Of a stretch of DNA of 63,744 bases, positions 61,043 to 63,744 are shown in pieces. A program made the position numbers and the translations under genes. The notes below the pieces were generated by a model. The model had not been told where the DNA came from. It did no database searches and saw only the letters and a list, made by a program, of their open reading frames with translations. This DNA comes from JAWBSP01 sp964632175 (GTDB taxonomy: Archaea; Hadarchaeota; Hadarchaeia; Hadarchaeales; JAWBSP01), in the NCBI GenBank assembly GCA_964632175.1, contig CAZWBJ010000004.1, positions 1 through 63,744 on the forward strand, in the 5' to 3' direction. Each line of letters starts with the position of its first letter. The first letter of the stretch is position 1.

Positions 61043-62419
61043 CTAGGAGGCGATCTTTACCCTCTCCTTCAGTAGCTCTTTGATCCTCCTAGGATCCGCC
61101 TTCCCCCCCGAAAGCGCGAGAGCCCTGCCCACTAGAAAGTCGAGGGCCTTTTCCTGCCCGGCGAGATAATCCTGCACCGCCTGCTGGTTTTCCCCCACCA
61201 CTCTGTCGAGGATGCTCGAGAGCTCAGCCAGCTCCATGGGCACTAGACCCAGCCTTTGAAGGATTTCTCGCGGTTCGCAGGGCCTTACAGCGAGCTCCCT
61301 CAGCACCAGCTCTCCCTGTTCCGGTGTGATTTCCCCACGCTGGACCATTCCCAGGAGTTTGGAGAGCTGGGCCGGCGTACAGGGTAGATCCGAGGCCTTA
61401 AGGTGCAGGTAGTTGAGGACCTTTTTTAGCCTGGTTCTAAACCATTGGGCAGCGAGCCTTGGGTCCACCTCCTTGCAGACCTCTTCGTATAAATCGGCGA
61501 GCGCCTTCTCACTTACCAGAACGGAGGCTTCCCGCTTAGAAATCCCATACTGTTGCATGAGTCTCATTTCCCTGAGGTTGGGGGGTTCAGGTAGCTCTTT
61601 CTTCACCCGCTCCACAAGTCCCTCTTCGAGCAGCAGGGGGTAAAGATCGGGGTCGGGGATGTAGCGGTAGTCCTCCTCCGTCTCCTTCGTCCTCATGGTG
61701 GTGGTTATCATTTGGGATTCGAGGAAAGCTCTAGTCTCCCTCTCCACCTTCTCCCCCCTCCTGAGGCGCTCGGCCTGCCTCATGAGTTCAAACTTCAGGG
61801 CCCTGTAGACCCCCCTGACCGAGTTTATGTTTTTTATCTCCACCCTCGCCCCACCCTCTATGGAGACGTTGACATCCACCCTCATGGCCCCGCCGGCTTC
61901 CCCCCTAACCTTCCCGGAATACTCCAGCGTCCTTATAAGCTCCCTCAGGAAGGATCTGGCCTCCTCCGGGCTCCTCACGTCCGGCTCCGTGACAATCTCT
62001 ATGAGTGGAATCCCGGATCGGTTGAAGTCCACGCTTCCGGAGGCAGGATCGTACTTGCCCGGGTCCTCTTCCAGATGGACCTCTCTTATCCTCACTCCCC
62101 CTAGCATGCCGCAGGTGGCGAGCGGTGTGCTGGTTCGCTGGTACCCGGAGGGGAGGTCGGGGTAATCGTAGTGCTTCCGCTGGATGTATATTTTCTGACC
62201 TACGACAGGTTTGCAGCCCAAGAGGAGGGAGATGGCTAGGGCGGCTTCCACTGCCGCTTCATTCGGTGGCATGGGTTTGGCTCCCGGCATCCCCGTGCAA
62301 ATGGGGCAGATGTTGGTATTAGGTGGAACGGAGGCATAATCGGTGGGGCAGGAGCAATAAAGCTTCTGCTGGGTGGCGATCTGTAGGTGTATCTCAAAAC
62401 CTATTTTGGCTTCCGGCAT
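61043..62419 (-). CDS. gatB: Aspartyl/glutamyl-tRNA amidotransferase subunit B
   Basis: A 458-residue GatB, the kinase-like subunit that converts Asp-tRNA-Asn (or Glu-tRNA-Gln) to the amide form with GatA and GatC. IGFEIHLQIATQQKLYCSC opens the protein, with zinc/Mg ligands and CPICTGMPG, then RKHYDYPDLPSGYQ and the C-terminal GatB/YqeY tail. The lack of the AspRS-like insert and the length exclude GatE. No gatA or gatC lies within the window. Confidence 0.94.
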   Translation of the reverse strand: MPEAKIGFEIHLQIATQQKLYCSCPTDYASVPPNTNICPICTGMPGAKPMPPNEAAVEAALAISLLLGCKPVVGQKIYIQRKHYDYPDLPSGYQRTSTPLATCGMLGGVRIREVHLEEDPGKYDPASGSVDFNRSGIPLIEIVTEPDVRSPEEARSFLRELIRTLEYSGKVRGEAGGAMRVDVNVSIEGGARVEIKNINSVRGVYRALKFELMRQAERLRRGEKVERETRAFLESQMITTTMRTKETEEDYRYIPDPDLYPLLLEEGLVERVKKELPEPPNLREMRLMQQYGISKREASVLVSEKALADLYEEVCKEVDPRLAAQWFRTRLKKVLNYLHLKASDLPCTPAQLSKLLGMVQRGEITPEQGELVLRELAVRPCEPREILQRLGLVPMELAELSSILDRVVGENQQAVQDYLAGQEKALDFLVGRALALSGGKADPRRIKELLKERVKIAS

Positions 62420-62452
62420 AATCCCACCATGTATACAAAGGAGCCGGAGGGT

Positions 62453-62464
62453 ATAACATGTTAT
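62453..62464. promoter_or_regulatory. Perfect 12-base palindrome upstream of gatB
   Basis: ATAACATGTTAT is a perfect inverted repeat, 34-45 bases before the gatB ATG and next to a TATA-like GTTATACC on the minus strand. It could be an operator. It differs from the GTTAC...GTAAC family. Confidence 0.35.
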
Positions 62465-62683
62465 TCACCAGATCCCCCCTGTGTCTTTTCGAATAATAAA
62501 AAGTAAAAAAAAGGAAGTTTTACGTGTGAGTTAGCAAAAAGGGCTATTTCGCCGAGTTTCTCCCGAATTTCCCTCAAGATTATACTGGTTATAAGATATC
62601 CTCGGGGGATTTTTGTTTTGAACTGAGCTGAGGCTGGAACTGGGTTCCTTTACTCAAAACAGTCTTCTCTCGTCCCGTTATAG

Positions 62684-63661
62684 ATGATAAGCATCGAGAG
62701 CAATGGTTCGGTGCTCCTCGGCCGGCAGTTCTGCTGTGATGCTCATTCTCCACGAGCTGTGAGGATCGTGACCCACGCCCACTGGGATCACGTGCTTGGA
62801 CTGGAGGATAGCCTAAAGAGCTGCCAGGTGATCTACATGACAGCCGCCACCAAGGAACTCATTCAAGTCCTGAGGGGCCCGCTTCCAGAAGGAAAGGTCC
62901 GGGTGCTGGAATACGACAGGCCGGTCAGGGTGGGTGAGGAGGTTCTCACCCTTCTTCCGTCCGACCACATTCTCGGTTCCTGTCAGGTGAGGGTTCGGGA
63001 TGGGGAAGGAAATACGCTCACGTACACGGGGGACTTCAGGCTCCCCCGCACTCCTGTTCCTGAGACGGAGGAGCTCGTGATAGAGGCAACATACGGGAAT
63101 CCCCGAAACAGGAGGGCGTTCGGGCAGAGAGTGGAGGAAGAGGCGGAAGGGCTGGTGAGGCGGATGCTCGCCTCGGGGCCGGTTTACATCTTCGGCTACC
63201 ACGGAAAGCTACAGGAGTTTATTGGCATCCTCCGCCAGAGGGACATCGACGCTCCAGTACTCATGCCCAAGAAAGTTTATGAGGTTTCTAAGGTTTGCGA
63301 GCGTTTTGGGATGAAGCTGGGGGAATTCCTGCTGGCAGAATCTGAGGAGGGCAAAGAGATCAGAAAGGGTGGGAGGTTCATCGGAGCCTATTCCATGGGG
63401 TTCGGAAGGTTCATAGGTGGTCGGGTCACCCGCATATACTTAAGCGGTTGGGAGTTCGAGCGACCAGTCAGGCAGGTTTCCCTTAACGAATACGTGGTGG
63501 CCTTCAGCGATCACGCGGATTTCGATGGGCTGATGGAGTATGTGAGGCTGAGCAAACCAAGATATGTGATCACTGATAACTTCAGGGTAGGTGACGCGCC
63601 GAGCTTGGCAAGGGAAATAAAGAAAAGATTCGGGATACGAGCCCAGCCCATGCCCAAATGA
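62684..63661 (+). CDS. Metallo-beta-lactamase-fold exonuclease-like protein
   Basis: A 325-residue protein with the metal-binding motif THAHWDH (H31, H33, D35, H36), then SDHILGSCQV, YTGDFR and AFSDHADFDGLMEY. The motifs and length resemble the short Ysh1/CPSF-like or DNA-crosslink-repair-type MBL nucleases of archaea rather than hydrolases of small molecules. Beta-CASP insertions are short here, so nuclease activity is a moderate inference. ATG at 62684 is reached after a 264-base spacer with a TATA-like GTTATAAG about 90 bases upstream. Confidence 0.8.
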   Translation: MISIESNGSVLLGRQFCCDAHSPRAVRIVTHAHWDHVLGLEDSLKSCQVIYMTAATKELIQVLRGPLPEGKVRVLEYDRPVRVGEEVLTLLPSDHILGSCQVRVRDGEGNTLTYTGDFRLPRTPVPETEELVIEATYGNPRNRRAFGQRVEEEAEGLVRRMLASGPVYIFGYHGKLQEFIGILRQRDIDAPVLMPKKVYEVSKVCERFGMKLGEFLLAESEEGKEIRKGGRFIGAYSMGFGRFIGGRVTRIYLSGWEFERPVRQVSLNEYVVAFSDHADFDGLMEYVRLSKPRYVITDNFRVGDAPSLAREIKKRFGIRAQPMPK

Positions 63662-63744
63662 CAGGCCCCGGAGCTGGGAAGCTCGAACTGAGGCCGAGGT
63701 CTTTCTAGAGCCGGGGCACTTCAAGCTGGAGGGGGCTTCGGTTT

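Noticed and set aside
62453..62464. ATAACATGTTAT as another member of the GTTAC palindrome family
   Set aside because: The arms are different (ATAAC/GTTAT in opposite order) and the flanks do not match, so I list it separately as a possible operator.
63662..63744. Inverted repeat GCCCCGG...CCGGGGC at the right edge, considered as an RNA gene
   Set aside because: The loop of about 40 bases has no further pairing that I can see and the sequence is cut by the window edge, so I cannot support a call.

Overview
The window is archaeal chromosomal DNA, GC-rich, with coding strands heavy in purines and many TATA-like boxes about 25 bases upstream of start codons. Archaeal hallmarks include EF-2, aRF1, archaeal CTP synthase, archaeal S-adenosylmethionine synthetase, archaeosine tRNA-guanine transglycosylase, an A-type (A1AO) ATP synthase, the thiolase/HMG-CoA synthase/DUF35 mevalonate unit, SecDF, GTP-dependent PEP carboxykinase, UPF0216, DUF131 and DUF1512 proteins. 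There are no rRNAs, no CRISPR array and no insertion sequences. The gene set fits an anaerobic, probably thermophilic, uncultivated euryarchaeal lineage; I cannot name the phylum from sequence alone.

Layout. 0-5 kb: pyrimidine synthesis (end of pyrK, pyrC, pyrD, pyrG), then a ROK sugar kinase. 5-8 kb: a radical SAM protein, an unknown protein, TyrRS and a flavodoxin-like reductase. 8-12.8 kb: half of an Rnf complex (rnfG-E-A-B) downstream of a 685-residue protein that fuses a MATE/Wzx-type flippase to an ApbE flavin transferase. 12.8-16.3 kb: tRNA-Arg, then an operon of an RNase J-like nuclease, an M50-like metalloprotease, a short remnant, a PrsW-like intramembrane protease and a membrane-anchored extracytoplasmic protein. 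16.3-20.3 kb: DUF131, dUTPase, a pyruvyl-transferase operon, MinD and two overlapping mini zinc-ribbon genes. 20.3-22.5 kb: the other Rnf half (rnfC-D). 23.1-33.4 kb: A1AO ATP synthase in two divergent blocks (A-B on minus; H-I-K-E-C-F-D on plus) around a Sua5-like gene. 33.4-46.7 kb: secD/secF, TrmI, the mevalonate operon with its XRE regulator, MAT, TgtA, Lrp, HD phosphohydrolase, endonuclease III, a SWIM protein and Dim1/KsgA. 46.7-63.7 kb: EF-2, DUF1512, tRNA-Leu, PEPCK with a divergent Lrp regulator, dolichol-kinase-like protein, aRF1, UMP kinase, ValRS, radical SAM activase-like protein, small heat-shock protein, MinD, GatB and a metallo-beta-lactamase-fold protein.

How the parts fit. 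Rnf and the ATP synthase suggest a ferredoxin-driven ion circuit. The ATPase K subunit keeps the side chains that bind Na+ in the Enterococcus hirae enzyme, so the circuit may run on Na+. RnfG and RnfD carry flavinylation-type threonine motifs, and the flippase-ApbE fusion next to rnfG is the likely flavinylating enzyme. Its membrane half may export FAD. Most striking are (1) that fusion, (2) seven copies of a near-palindromic element, GTTACYATRGTAAC or close to it, confined to the first 12.3 kb, mostly upstream of pyrG, the tyrS operon, rnfG and an unknown gene, with one copy read in frame inside the fusion gene, and (3) an operon pairing a PrsW-like and an M50-like protease with a membrane-anchored candidate substrate.
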